A stretch of 64,000 nucleotides of DNA from Gemmatimonadota bacterium (lineage in GTDB: Bacteria; Gemmatimonadota; Gemmatimonadetes; Gemmatimonadales; Gemmatimonadaceae), in the NCBI GenBank assembly GCA_003134685.1, contig PLCA01000005.1:434001-498000 (forward strand), given 5' to 3'. Numbering within the stretch: the first letter of the stretch is position 1; each line of letters begins with the position of its first letter. Both the position numbers and the translations under genes were made by a program. The notes below the pieces were generated by a model. The model had not been told where the DNA came from and ran no database searches. It saw only the letters and a program-made list of their open reading frames with translations. Below are positions 52,501 to 59,512 of this stretch, piece after piece.

Positions 52501-52611
52501 TTCTACACCTACTTCGACGAGCTGCCGGGTAGAGTGCGGGGCTTCACGAAGAAGGCCTTCGCCAGAATTCGCGGGCGCCGCGAACCGTCGCTGGCACCGA
52601 GCAAGCCCTAG
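49501..52611 (+). CDS. RND multidrug efflux transporter (AcrB/MdtBC-like)
   Basis: This 1036-residue inner-membrane proton-driven pump has the standard HAE1 length. It begins MTALFIRRPVMTALVMIGI. The periplasmic porter domain follows the first helix; the proton-relay Asp pair is in VGFVVDDAIVMLENIVRH in TM4, and FEFAVT-like FHEFAVTIGTAILVSG follows. The second half repeats the fold (LLALLILAIFVIYMVLGILYES and GLILLVGIVKKNAIMMIDFA). The overall style is closer to MdtB/MdtC than to AcrB. Substrates cannot be read from sequence. Its TAG stop shares bases with the convergent lipoprotein stop. Confidence 0.95.
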   Translation: MTALFIRRPVMTALVMIGILFFGGVAYTRLPVSDLPSVDFPTVQVNANLPGASPETMAAAVATPLEKQFSTIAGIDNMTSSSQLGSTSITIQFSLDRSIDAAAADVQAAISQTLRSLPLGILPPSYRKVNPADQPILYFALTSKTMPLSQLDEYGETFLAQRISMVPGIAQVQVYGGQKYAVRVQLDPTSLANRGIGIDEVADAIGNQNVSMPTGTLWGPTKASTIRANGQLQNAKEFRQMVVAYRNGAPVHLDEIGNVMDDVENNKVASWYNGDRAVVLAIQRQPGTNTVAVAGGVKDLLETLRVQIPPSVEIKTLYDKSLPIGESVNDVKFTLMLTLFLVIMVIFVFLRNISATIIPSLALPMSLIGTFAVMYIFGYSLDNLSLMALTLAVGFVVDDAIVMLENIVRHMEMGKDPMKASFDGSAEVAFTILAMTMSLTAVFIPLLFMGGILGRLFHEFAVTIGTAILVSGFVSLTLTPMLASRFLKPPSHQHGKWFNASERVYERILGRYTSSLSWVMERRFAALMFSLVILVGTVVLYRTVPTGFIPTQDTGQIVATTEAAQGTSFPDMVKHQQEVAAIVAQDPNIAGFMSSVGSGGGSGNQGRIIMGLKPRKERKTADEIVNELRPKLSGIPGINVFMQVPPAIQIGARSSKSLYQYTLQAPDIESLDTAAKRMEAKMRTISQIQDVTSDLQIANPQVIVDIDRDRAASLGINATQIESALYDAYGSRQVSTIYTPNNQYMVVMELLPQFQQDINALRMLYVRSDKGDLVPLSAVATLTQNVGPLAITHSGQLPSVTISFNTRPGIALGQATVAVEAAAATTIPSTVTTSFSGTAQAFQASQQGLLALLILAIFVIYMVLGILYESFIHPATILTGLPFAAFGALIALFIFRMPLDVYGFVGLILLVGIVKKNAIMMIDFALEAERTQHISPEKAIIQAATVRFRPIMMTTFAALMATLPIALGRGAGAEARRPLGVAVVGGLAFSQLVTLYVTPVFYTYFDELPGRVRGFTKKAFARIRGRREPSLAPSKP

Positions 52612-53048
52612 TTCAGCAACGAGCGGAGAAAATTCTCTACGTTGATCGACAAACCGCCGTCGCCAACGTGCGGATTGGTTTCTATCTCGACTGGATAGCC
52701 GAGGTTCGAGTCGTACCGGACCAGAAGCTGATCGTTGCCTGCCGCAATTCGGTTCGCGATTTCTGAGAAGACGCCGTCCACGGTCGGCCAGCCCGCGGAC
52801 GGCAAGACGGCGCCGGTACTCCGCGCCGCAACGCTGAGAACGGTGTCCGCGCGAACCTCAATTCTAACGGGCGTCTTGCCTGGGTAGCCGCCATACACCG
52901 TGTAATCGAAGGAGTAGCTGTGAATGTTCTGCTGTTGCCATTCAGAACGGCTCACCGCGAACTGCTCAACAGTAGAAAGGGTCGGACCAGTCGCAGTACA
53001 CGCCACCCCTACCAGCGCCAGAACCGCAATCAACCAGACCACGCGCAT
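52608..53048 (-). CDS. DUF6174-like lipoprotein
   Basis: This 146-residue secreted protein begins MRVVWLIAVLALVGVAC, giving a lipobox Cys at 17. The mature part includes WQQQNIHSYSFDYTVYGGYPG and VRIEVRADTVLSV, then DGVFSEIANRIAAG, a pattern I associate with DUF6174. The function is unknown. The ATG at 53048 has a perfect AGGAGG ribosome site. The frame can be read back into the tRNA gene, but that is an artefact. It is 46 bp from tRNA-Leu and converges with the RND transporter gene, sharing the CTAG of both stops. Confidence 0.75.
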   Translation of the reverse strand: MRVVWLIAVLALVGVACTATGPTLSTVEQFAVSRSEWQQQNIHSYSFDYTVYGGYPGKTPVRIEVRADTVLSVAARSTGAVLPSAGWPTVDGVFSEIANRIAAGNDQLLVRYDSNLGYPVEIETNPHVGDGGLSINVENFLRSLLN

Positions 53049-53094
53049 AAATCCTCCTGTCGTTGATGCCGGTCGCTCGAACGTAGGCCAGAAA

Positions 53095-53177
53095 TACCCG
53101 GGACGAGACTCGAACTCGTAAGGCCATAGGCCGCGGGATTTTGAGTCCCGTGCGTCTACCGATTCCGCCACCCGGGC
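53095..53177 (-). tRNA. tRNA-Leu (anticodon CAA)
   Basis: The minus strand folds as a class-II tRNA. The acceptor stem GCCCGGG pairs with CCCGGGT, including one G-U pair. The D stem is GCG/CGC. The anticodon stem CGGGA/TCCCG encloses the loop CTCAAAA, so the anticodon is CAA. A long variable arm has a GGCC/GGCC stem. The T arm is ACGAG-TTCGAGT-CTCGT. The discriminator base is A, as expected for leucine. The CCA end is not encoded. It reads UUG codons, which are used as start codons nearby and are otherwise rare in this GC-rich DNA. Confidence 0.95.
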
Positions 53178-53208
53178 GTGATTCCAATTTAGCCGATTGA
53201 CTGCCGTG

Positions 53209-53868
53209 TCACGAGAGATCGGCGCGATTTTCGATCGTCGCGGGCGTGTTCGTCTCCGCGGCGAGCGCCAATTTCGATCTTCTTCGCTGAACGATATAGT
53301 AGACCAGAATTGCGACGGCGCCCACCACCAATACTCCGAGACTCGTACGCGAGATGTATTTCTCGAGCATCGGCAGGTCGTGTCCGAAAAAGTAGCCAAG
53401 GGAGCCGAATACGATCGCCCAGGCAATGCTCCCAATGGATGTGTAGATCACGAACTTCGTGAACGACATGCACGCAGCGCCGGCAACCACCGCCGCCCAC
53501 GTCCGCAGAATTGCGATGAAGCGCCCGAACAGAATCGTCTTCGCGCCGTTCCGCTCGAAGAAAGCGTGGGTCCGTTCTATGTGGGATCTCCTTACGCCGA
53601 TATAGCCGCCGTACCGAACGACCAGCGGCAGTCCGCCTTTGATCCCGATCCAATACCCCAGGATTCCGCCGACGATTGCGCTAAGCGCGGCGAGAATTAT
53701 CACGACGACGATCGAGATATGGCCGAGCGATGCGTAAGCGGCCGCGGTAACGAGCGCGATTTCACCGGGGAGCGGGATGCCCACGCTCTCGAGGAGCACC
53801 AGCCCCACGAGTACCGGATAAGTGTACGACTGAAGCAGTCGTGACAGGTGGTGTGCGAAATCAGGCAT
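53209..53868 (-). CDS. DedA-family membrane protein
   Basis: This 219-residue multi-spanning protein has the DedA/VTT motifs LVLLESVGIPLPGEIALVTAA split over the first re-entrant region, GGILGYWIGIKGG, and FGRFIAILRTWAAVVAGAACM with the conserved Arg. DedA proteins take part in lipid-carrier or phospholipid flipping and membrane homeostasis. The start is set at ATG 53868, downstream of the terminator hairpin; an earlier in-frame GTG (53925) would place the hairpin inside the gene. Confidence 0.9.
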   Translation of the reverse strand: MPDFAHHLSRLLQSYTYPVLVGLVLLESVGIPLPGEIALVTAAAYASLGHISIVVVIILAALSAIVGGILGYWIGIKGGLPLVVRYGGYIGVRRSHIERTHAFFERNGAKTILFGRFIAILRTWAAVVAGAACMSFTKFVIYTSIGSIAWAIVFGSLGYFFGHDLPMLEKYISRTSLGVLVVGAVAILVYYIVQRRRSKLALAAETNTPATIENRADLS

Positions 53869-53883
53869 GAGAAGGTCGAAGGC

Positions 53884-53920
53884 AATAAAAGAGCCCTCGA
53901 TCCATCGGATCAAGGGCCCT
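53884..53920 (-). terminator. Intrinsic terminator of the sigma/anti-sigma/Spy-like operon
   Basis: On the minus strand a 14-bp stem (53920-53907 with 53903-53890, two G-U pairs) closes a 3-base loop and is followed by TTTTATT. It lies 35 bp after the stop of the Spy-like gene and just before dedA. This is the strongest intrinsic terminator in the window. Confidence 0.85.
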
Positions 53921-53954
53921 GTCACATCAAGCGGCCTGAAAATTCGCCGGGATG

Positions 53955-54491
53955 CTAGGGTCTCTTCTTCAGGCCGGGCCGACCGCGCTGCTGCAGGCCC
54001 ATGCCTTCCTTCTGTGATCCATTCTGTCCTGAGAGCTCCTGCGCGCGTCTCCGGAACTGCTGCTGGAGGGCGATGTACCGAGCGCGCTGCACCGGGGTCA
54101 TGAACCGGGCGAGCTCCTTCTGCTCGGCTTCGACGATCGAGATGCGCTGCTTCTGCAATCGCAATGATGCGTCGAGCAGCTCGCTCACGTGCTGCTGGTT
54201 CGGTTGGCCTCCGGATGTCATCTCCTGACGGAGCTGGCGACGGGTTTCCCTCTCCTGCGCCGCAACCTGACTGAGCTGCGGGGCGAAACGCGAGTTGGAC
54301 TGATCCAGCTGCGCCATCTGAACATCGGTAAGTCCGACACGTTCTTGGGTGAGCTTAGCGACGCGCTCGCGAAACTGCTGGTCGAGTGCCGGCCGGTTCG
54401 CCTTGGTGACGGGCGCGGTCACAGGCTGTGCATAAGCACTGGCTCCGCCCAGGGCGAGAGCCAGTGTCGTCAGTCGAAGCGATCGCTTCAT
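53955..54491 (-). CDS. Periplasmic Spy/CpxP-like (LTXXQ) protein
   Basis: This 178-residue secreted helical protein has a signal peptide cleaved after AYA (residue 22). Two LTxxQ-like motifs are seen: the GLTDVQMAQLDQ region, and FMTPVQRARYIALQQQ near residue 140. The rest is rich in Gln, Arg and Glu and ends in a basic tail. Such proteins act as periplasmic chaperones or stress sensors. It is the third gene of an ECF sigma/anti-sigma operon, so it may be a target or a modulator of that envelope response. Start ATG 54491; a TTG at 54509 overlapping the upstream stop is an alternative. Confidence 0.75.
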   Translation of the reverse strand: MKRSLRLTTLALALGGASAYAQPVTAPVTKANRPALDQQFRERVAKLTQERVGLTDVQMAQLDQSNSRFAPQLSQVAAQERETRRQLRQEMTSGGQPNQQHVSELLDASLRLQKQRISIVEAEQKELARFMTPVQRARYIALQQQFRRRAQELSGQNGSQKEGMGLQQRGRPGLKKRP

Positions 54492-54505
54492 GGCCTCAAT
54501 GATGA

Positions 54506-55117
54506 TCAAAGACTGTCACCGCTGTCCACGGAGATCACTGGATCGGGCTCGGAAGCAGGCAGCGCATCGAAGCCATCCATGTCGTTCATAAGCTGCACGA
54601 GACTCCCATCGCTCAGGCCGTCAGCGTCGGCGGCGAGAGCAAGAGCCTGCGGGTGCGCCGGGATACTTGGCTGCATCCCCGTCTTGGAACGGGCGACCGA
54701 CTCGGGCGGGCTTGGCTTGGTCGCGTCCGGCACCTTTGCAATCCTGAGCGCGGGCTGCTGGCTTCGCGCGCGCGATGCCAGAGAGCCATTCGATTGGAGC
54801 AGGATCGATCCGCCTCCCAGCACGACGACCGCGAGGCTCGCTGCAACCAGCCACGACACCACACGGGTTCTCGCCGGACGCTCGGTCGCTGGAACAATCG
54901 TGCGGTAGGGTGGGATCTGTCGCACCACACTATCGACGTCGATCGAGGGCGCGAATACCGCCGCGCTCTTGACCGTGCGAAGCACCTCCAGATCCTCCTG
55001 GCAGCTCTCGCACGTCGCAAGATGCGCTTGGACACGCTGCCTCTCGCCATCGGCGAGGGCGCGATGCAACAGATCCGGAAGCATTTCCTGGATGTCGCTG
55101 TCAATGCACTTATTCAT
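54506..55117 (-). CDS. Anti-sigma factor with zinc-finger (ZAS) domain
   Basis: This 203-residue protein has an N-terminal ZAS motif with H32, C36 and C39 (HLATCESC) and one transmembrane helix at about 86-107. Its C-terminal 95 residues, outside the cytoplasm, are Pro/Ser/Asp-rich with no known domain. It would hold the ECF sigma factor at the membrane until a signal releases it. It overlaps the sigma gene by 8 bp. Confidence 0.88.
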   Translation of the reverse strand: MNKCIDSDIQEMLPDLLHRALADGERQRVQAHLATCESCQEDLEVLRTVKSAAVFAPSIDVDSVVRQIPPYRTIVPATERPARTRVVSWLVAASLAVVVLGGGSILLQSNGSLASRARSQQPALRIAKVPDATKPSPPESVARSKTGMQPSIPAHPQALALAADADGLSDGSLVQLMNDMDGFDALPASEPDPVISVDSGDSL

Positions 55118-55667
55118 CTTTCAAAAACTCCTTTACCGTCTTGATCGCATTGTGGTAGTGAACCCGCGCCGCACCCTCGGTGCTTCCCACCACTTCCGCA
55201 ATCTCCTTGTATGACAAACCCTGCTGCACCCTCAGCGTGAAAACCTCACGCTGTGTCGGAGATAGCGCGTCGAGCGACTTCCTCACTCTCTCCTGTGCCT
55301 CTTCCGCTATCAGCCCATCGAGGGCGCCGTATTCGCTCACGTGATCCGATTCTTCTACGGGAACCGTCTCCCGACTCCTCCGTTCCGCCCTTCTCCGATC
55401 CAGCATCAGCCGCCGCTCGATCGTGAAAAGCCAGGTCCTCAGCGTGCTCGCTCCGCGAAACGAATCCAGCGACGCAAACGCCCTCACGAACGTATCCTGA
55501 ACCAGCTCTTCTATCCCGTCCCGCTCTCCCGCACTCGCGGCAAAGCGCGCCAGGGCCTGGGAATGCCGCCCCACCAGCCGCGTTGCGGCACGGCCGTCTC
55601 CGGCCCTCCAGCGGTTGATTAGCTCCATATCTGTCTCTTCGGGCCTGCCCTCGGGGCTAGGATTCAT
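55110..55667 (-). CDS. ECF-family RNA polymerase sigma factor
   Basis: This 185-residue protein has sigma region 2 (ELVQDTFVRAFASLDSFRG, then TLRTWLFTIERRLMLDRRRAE) and region 4 (LSPTQREVFTLRVQQGLSYKEIAEV, followed by a helix-turn-helix). The length and layout are of the RpoE-like ECF type. The start is ATG 55667 with GAGG upstream, or ATG 55628 thirteen codons later. With the membrane anti-sigma and Spy-like protein it forms an envelope-stress module. Confidence 0.92.
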   Translation of the reverse strand: MNPSPEGRPEETDMELINRWRAGDGRAATRLVGRHSQALARFAASAGERDGIEELVQDTFVRAFASLDSFRGASTLRTWLFTIERRLMLDRRRAERRSRETVPVEESDHVSEYGALDGLIAEEAQERVRKSLDALSPTQREVFTLRVQQGLSYKEIAEVVGSTEGAARVHYHNAIKTVKEFLKDE

Positions 55668-56481
55668 GGAGCCTCGTCAGGTAGACGCTCCAGGAGGCCT
55701 GCCGTTAAGGCCGATTGACCGGGCCGAATGGCACTCATATGTTCGCGCTCATCGTTCCCAAAAATACTACCCCGAGGAACTCCTGACTCCCTCACAACGC
55801 CGCAAACCTCTCGAAAAGATCTCCCACCGCGGGGAGCATCAGACGCTTCCGGAAAACTCGATACCCGCGTTTCTCCGCGCGATCGAGCTGGGCGCAGACG
55901 CGATCGAGCTGGATGTGCACGTTACGAGTGACGGCGTGGTCATCGTGCACCACGATCCAGTCGTGAACGCGCCGGGAGAAAAGAAAGCACGAATAGCCGA
56001 CCTCTCCGCCTCAGATATCAGCCGCTTCCCGTTGGCGCATGGCACCGGGATTCCTACACTCAAAGCGGTTCTCGATGCCGTCGGTGACCGGGCGCGAGTG
56101 TACGTCGAAATCAAGGCGACGGGAATCGAGCCCCTGATAATGCGTTGCATTCGTGAGTCGGGCGCGAGCTGCGCCGTGCACGCTTTCGACCATCGCGTTG
56201 TCAAAATTATGAAGAAGATTTTCCCGGCTATTCGAACTGGCGTGCTCGAAGTTGCGCGCCACATTGATCCAACGGCATCGCTCGTCGCCGCTGGAGCGGA
56301 GGATCTCTGGCAAGAGGTGTCGTTCATCGACGAGGATCTGGTTGCGCGCGCGCATTCCATCGATGCGAGAGTGATCGCCTGGACCGCCGACGATCCGGAT
56401 CAATGGGAAACTCTGAGACAGCTCGGCGTCGACGGCATTTGCACAAATCGCATCGCCGAGCTCGCAACATGGAGCCTGTAA
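55666..56481 (+). CDS. Glycerophosphodiester phosphodiesterase, start uncertain
   Basis: The GDPD domain runs from about residue 53 (ISHRGEHQTLPENS) through ELDVHVTSDGVVIVHHDP to GVDGICTNR. The catalytic His pair and metal-binding Glu/Asp are intact. It hydrolyses glycerophosphodiesters to glycerol-3-phosphate and an alcohol. There is no signal peptide. From the ATG at 55666 it is 271 residues, but that ATG shares bases with the divergent sigma start. A promoter-like pair lies inside this N-terminal part, and a CTG at 55783, preceded by GAGGA, would give a more usual 232-residue protein. Confidence 0.85.
   Translation: MEPRQVDAPGGLPLRPIDRAEWHSYVRAHRSQKYYPEELLTPSQRRKPLEKISHRGEHQTLPENSIPAFLRAIELGADAIELDVHVTSDGVVIVHHDPVVNAPGEKKARIADLSASDISRFPLAHGTGIPTLKAVLDAVGDRARVYVEIKATGIEPLIMRCIRESGASCAVHAFDHRVVKIMKKIFPAIRTGVLEVARHIDPTASLVAAGAEDLWQEVSFIDEDLVARAHSIDARVIAWTADDPDQWETLRQLGVDGICTNRIAELATWSL
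55715..55743 (+). promoter_or_regulatory. Candidate promoter upstream of the GDPD domain
   Basis: TTGACC (55715-55720) and TATGTT (55738-55743) are separated by exactly 17 bases on the plus strand. If used, transcription would begin inside the currently assigned GDPD N-terminus, supporting a downstream start for that gene. Confidence 0.35.
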
Positions 56482-56534
56482 CTGAGCTAGTTTATTGCGA
56501 CTCGTAGCCCTTCCTCAGGAGGAATTTCCCTCTC

Positions 56535-57956
56535 ATGCGCGCTTTTCTTTGTCTCTTGCTGGTGGGAGCAGTAGCCTGTGCATCTGCTCCGTCCGGGACG
56601 ACCACCTCGCCAACGCCCTCTCGCGATTCAGCGCTGGCCGACGCCGGTCGCGGCGGCGTATCGATGCCGAACGCCGACCCGTTTCCCAGCACTTACGTTG
56701 CCTTCCCGTCCCGAACAACGGTCATCCGGAACGTCAACGTTCTGACGGCGGCCGGACCGATGATCAGGAACGGCGCGATTCTTCTCCGGAATGGCAAGAT
56801 CGCCGCGGTGGGTGCGACAGTTGACGCGCCGGCTGATGCGCTCGTGATCGATGGCGCCGGCAAGTACGTCACTCCCGGCATCATCGACGACCATTCCCAC
56901 CTGGGTGTGTACGCCGCGCCAGGCGGTAACGCGCTGAGTGATGGCAACGAAGCGACCAGCCCCTCGACTCCGCAGGTCTGGGCCGAGCATTCCGTATGGC
57001 CCCAGGACCCGCAGTTCCCGCGCAATCTCGCTGGGGGCGTGACGACGCTGCAGGTACTCCCGGGCTCGGCGAACCTCATTGGCGGTAGAAGCGTGGTGCT
57101 CAAAGTCGTCCCCGGTCGCACCGTGCAGGAGATGAAGTTCCCGGGTGCGAAATACGGACTCAAGATGGCATGTGGGGAAAATCCCAAGAGAGTGTATGGT
57201 CAGCGCGGTGGGCCCCAAACGCGAATGGGCAATGTCGCCGGGTATCGCGCCGCCTGGATCAGAGCGGTTGAGTACCGCCGCAAGTGGGACAAATGGAACG
57301 CCGATCACAAGGGCGATCCACCGGCGCGTGACCTCGGCAACGAAACTCTAGCCGAAGTGCTGCGCGGGAACATTCTCGTTCACACTCACTGCTACCGCGC
57401 CGACGAGATGGCGCAGATGATCGACATCTCGCACGAGTTCGGATACAAGATCCGCTCGTTTCATCACGGAGTGGAGGCATACAAAATAGGCGACCTGCTC
57501 GCAAAAGAGGGCATCGGCGCCTCGATCTGGGCGGACTGGGGCAGCTTCAAGATGGAAGCGCTCGACGCGGTGAAGGCCAACATGGCACTGGTAGATCACG
57601 ATGGTGCGAGGGTGATCGTGCACTCCGATGATCCGTCGGGCTCGCAGCGCCTCAATCAGGAAGCGGCGAAGGCGATGGAAGCTGGCGCCGAAATTGGGCT
57701 TCCGGTGAGCGAGGATCAGGCAATCAAATGGCTGACGATCAATCCCGCGTGGGCCCTGGGCCTCGACGACAAGATCGGCTCCCTCGAAGCTGGAAAGAAC
57801 GCCGACGTCGTGCTCTGGACGGGCGATCCGTTCAGCGTCTACTCGAAGCCGGAGAAGGTGTGGATAGATGGCGCGCTACTGTATGACCGCACCGATCCGT
57901 CCGAGCAGTGGCGCACTGATTTCGAGCTTGGCTTCGTACCGTTCAACCGGAATTAA
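56535..57956 (+). CDS. Secreted amidohydrolase-family lipoprotein
   Basis: This 473-residue protein has a lipoprotein signal (LLLVGAVAC, Cys at 15) and an amidohydrolase TIM barrel with flanking beta domain. Metal-ligand motifs are present in order: DDHSHLG near residue 120, LVHTHCYRADEM, RSFHHGVEA and IVHSDDP. Residues GRIGSLEAGKNADVV-like KIGSLEAGKNADVVLW mark the C-terminal part. It may be an imidazolonepropionase-like or peptidase-like hydrolase; the substrate is unknown. An AGGAGGA ribosome site lies about 11 bases upstream. A degenerate paralogue starts 2 bp downstream. Confidence 0.88.
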   Translation: MRAFLCLLLVGAVACASAPSGTTTSPTPSRDSALADAGRGGVSMPNADPFPSTYVAFPSRTTVIRNVNVLTAAGPMIRNGAILLRNGKIAAVGATVDAPADALVIDGAGKYVTPGIIDDHSHLGVYAAPGGNALSDGNEATSPSTPQVWAEHSVWPQDPQFPRNLAGGVTTLQVLPGSANLIGGRSVVLKVVPGRTVQEMKFPGAKYGLKMACGENPKRVYGQRGGPQTRMGNVAGYRAAWIRAVEYRRKWDKWNADHKGDPPARDLGNETLAEVLRGNILVHTHCYRADEMAQMIDISHEFGYKIRSFHHGVEAYKIGDLLAKEGIGASIWADWGSFKMEALDAVKANMALVDHDGARVIVHSDDPSGSQRLNQEAAKAMEAGAEIGLPVSEDQAIKWLTINPAWALGLDDKIGSLEAGKNADVVLWTGDPFSVYSKPEKVWIDGALLYDRTDPSEQWRTDFELGFVPFNRN

Positions 57957-57958
57957 CG

Positions 57959-59260
57959 ATGATCTCATACAAGCTCAATTCGCGTTTTGCTGCCGCTCTT
58001 GCTCTGGCGGCGGTGCTCGCAATGCCGGCCGCGGCGCAAACGATTGCCATCACCGGAGGCAAGGTTTATCCGGTGAGCGGACCACCGATTGAAAACGGAA
58101 CGGTCATAATCACCAATGGCAAGATCAGCGCTGTCGGTGCGAACGTGCCGATCCCGGCTGGCGCGCAGCGCATCGATGCGACCGGCAAGACCGTGACACC
58201 CGGCTTCGTCGACGCTTCGACCCAGCTCGGCGTCCAGGAGGTCGCGGCGGTGAATGACACGCGCGACATGAGCGCGCGCGGGAAGGACAACATCGCGGCC
58301 TCCTTCACCGTCTGGGAAGGGCTAAACCCGAACTCGGTCTTGCTCGCGCCCGCTCGCAAAGAGGGCATCACCAGCTTCGTTATCGTTCCAACCGGCGGTC
58401 TTGTGTCGGGCCAGGCCGCTCTCGTGGACGTCGTGCCGGGAACGACGACCGACATGATCATCAGAGCTCCGGTCGCGATGGTGGCCGAAATCGGCGATCC
58501 GCTGTCAGTGGGACTCGGCTCGCGAGGCGAGCTGATCGTGAAGCTGCGGGAGCTGCTGGAGGACACGAAGTTCTTCCAGACGCACCGCAACGCATTCGAC
58601 CGCGCTCAGACGCGGCCTTTCTCGGCGAGCAGACTCGACCTGGAGGCGATGATTCCGGTGGTGGAAGGTAAGCTTCCCCTACTCGTCTCGGTCGATCGCG
58701 CGTCCGACATTGACGCCGCCATGCGGCTTGCACGCGAGTACAACATCAAGCTGATGATCTCGAGCGGCGCGGAGGGCTGGATGATCGCGGACAAGCTTGC
58801 CGCGGCGCGGATTCCAGTTCTTACTGGAGCGATGAACAACATTCCGGCCGGATTCGCCGCGCTCGGGCAGCGTCAGGAAAACGCCGGCTTGTTGCGCAAG
58901 GCCGGGGTCCAGGTCGCGCTCATCGGAAACGCCGGAGGCGGCGACGAAGAAGCATTCAACGTCCGCAACCTGAAGCAGGAAGCGGGCAACGCTGTCTCCT
59001 ACGGAATGACGTGGGACGACGCGCTGCGCGCCGTGACGCTCGCGCCCGCTGAATTGTTCGGCGCGGCGGATCGAGTCGGGTCGCTCCGACCCGGTCTCGA
59101 AGGCAACGTCGTCGTCTGGAGCGGCGACCCGTTCGAGTTCACGACGCGAGCCGAGCATGTATTCGTGCGAGGACGCGAGTACACCGAGAAGACGAGGCAG
59201 GATCTGCTGATCGAGCGGTACCGCAATCTTCCCGGGACGCACAACAGTCCGGTTCCGTAG
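57959..59260 (+). CDS. Secreted amidohydrolase-fold protein lacking metal ligands (predicted pseudoenzyme)
   Basis: This 433-residue protein has a signal peptide cleaved after AAA near residue 26 (AMPAAAQ). The fold and length match the preceding amidohydrolase, and it ends with the family GSLRPGLEGNVVVWSGDPF. By eye alignment, each metal-ligand motif of the neighbour is replaced: HSHLG by STQLG, HTHC by SVDR, HHG by SGA and HSDD by GNAG. It is therefore unlikely to catalyse metal-dependent hydrolysis by itself. It may form a heteromer with the active paralogue, 2 bp upstream in the same operon. Confidence 0.85.
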   Translation: MISYKLNSRFAAALALAAVLAMPAAAQTIAITGGKVYPVSGPPIENGTVIITNGKISAVGANVPIPAGAQRIDATGKTVTPGFVDASTQLGVQEVAAVNDTRDMSARGKDNIAASFTVWEGLNPNSVLLAPARKEGITSFVIVPTGGLVSGQAALVDVVPGTTTDMIIRAPVAMVAEIGDPLSVGLGSRGELIVKLRELLEDTKFFQTHRNAFDRAQTRPFSASRLDLEAMIPVVEGKLPLLVSVDRASDIDAAMRLAREYNIKLMISSGAEGWMIADKLAAARIPVLTGAMNNIPAGFAALGQRQENAGLLRKAGVQVALIGNAGGGDEEAFNVRNLKQEAGNAVSYGMTWDDALRAVTLAPAELFGAADRVGSLRPGLEGNVVVWSGDPFEFTTRAEHVFVRGREYTEKTRQDLLIERYRNLPGTHNSPVP

Positions 59261-59267
59261 CAACAGC

Positions 59268-59468
59268 CAACTACAAACTGAACGGGATCCGAGATCTCAG
59301 AGGCATAGATCTCAGTGGCTAGTCACCGCGCTCTGACCGCTTGGGACGCGTGTCCCAGTGCGAACCGACCGCCGGGCTCTTAATGCCACTCTGATACGTC
59401 GCCAGCGTAGTTACCAAAACCTGGTATCTACGCTTCTCAGATCTCGGATCCCGTTCAGTTTCTAGTTG
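59268..59468. repeat. 201-bp palindromic repeat, copy A
   Basis: The 43-base left arm (59268-59310) and right arm (59426-59468) are inverted repeats with only four mismatches. A weaker pairing continues inward, and an inner perfect hairpin TGGGAC-GCGT-GTCCCA sits at 59342-59357. Both arms contain AACTGAACGGGATCCGAGAT. The whole is the same length as, and clearly related to, copy B at 60780-60980. It lies between the amidohydrolase gene and a minus-strand small gene and has no coding capacity. It may be a MITE-like mobile repeat or a structured RNA/DNA element. Confidence 0.85.
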
Positions 59469-59491
59469 CCAGATCTCGGATCACGTTCAGT
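59438..59491. repeat. Tandem 32-bp duplication at the right end of palindrome copy A
   Basis: The 22-base segment at 59438-59459 (CAGATCTCGGATCCCGTTCA plus two bases) recurs at 59470-59491 with one change, at a 32-base period. The right arm of copy A is therefore followed by a partial extra copy, as expected from slippage or a nested insertion. Confidence 0.85.
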
Positions 59492-59512
59492 GGCGGTTTC
59501 TGCGGCACTCCT

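Noticed and set aside
53049-53435. N-terminal extension of the DUF6174 lipoprotein through the tRNA
   Set aside because: The extension translates the tRNA-Leu sequence (the familiar ARDSKSRG-type string). A signal peptide and a perfect ribosome site place the real start at 53048.
53869-53925. Upstream GTG start for the DedA protein
   Set aside because: This would put the operon terminator hairpin inside the coding region; the DedA homology begins near the ATG at 53868.
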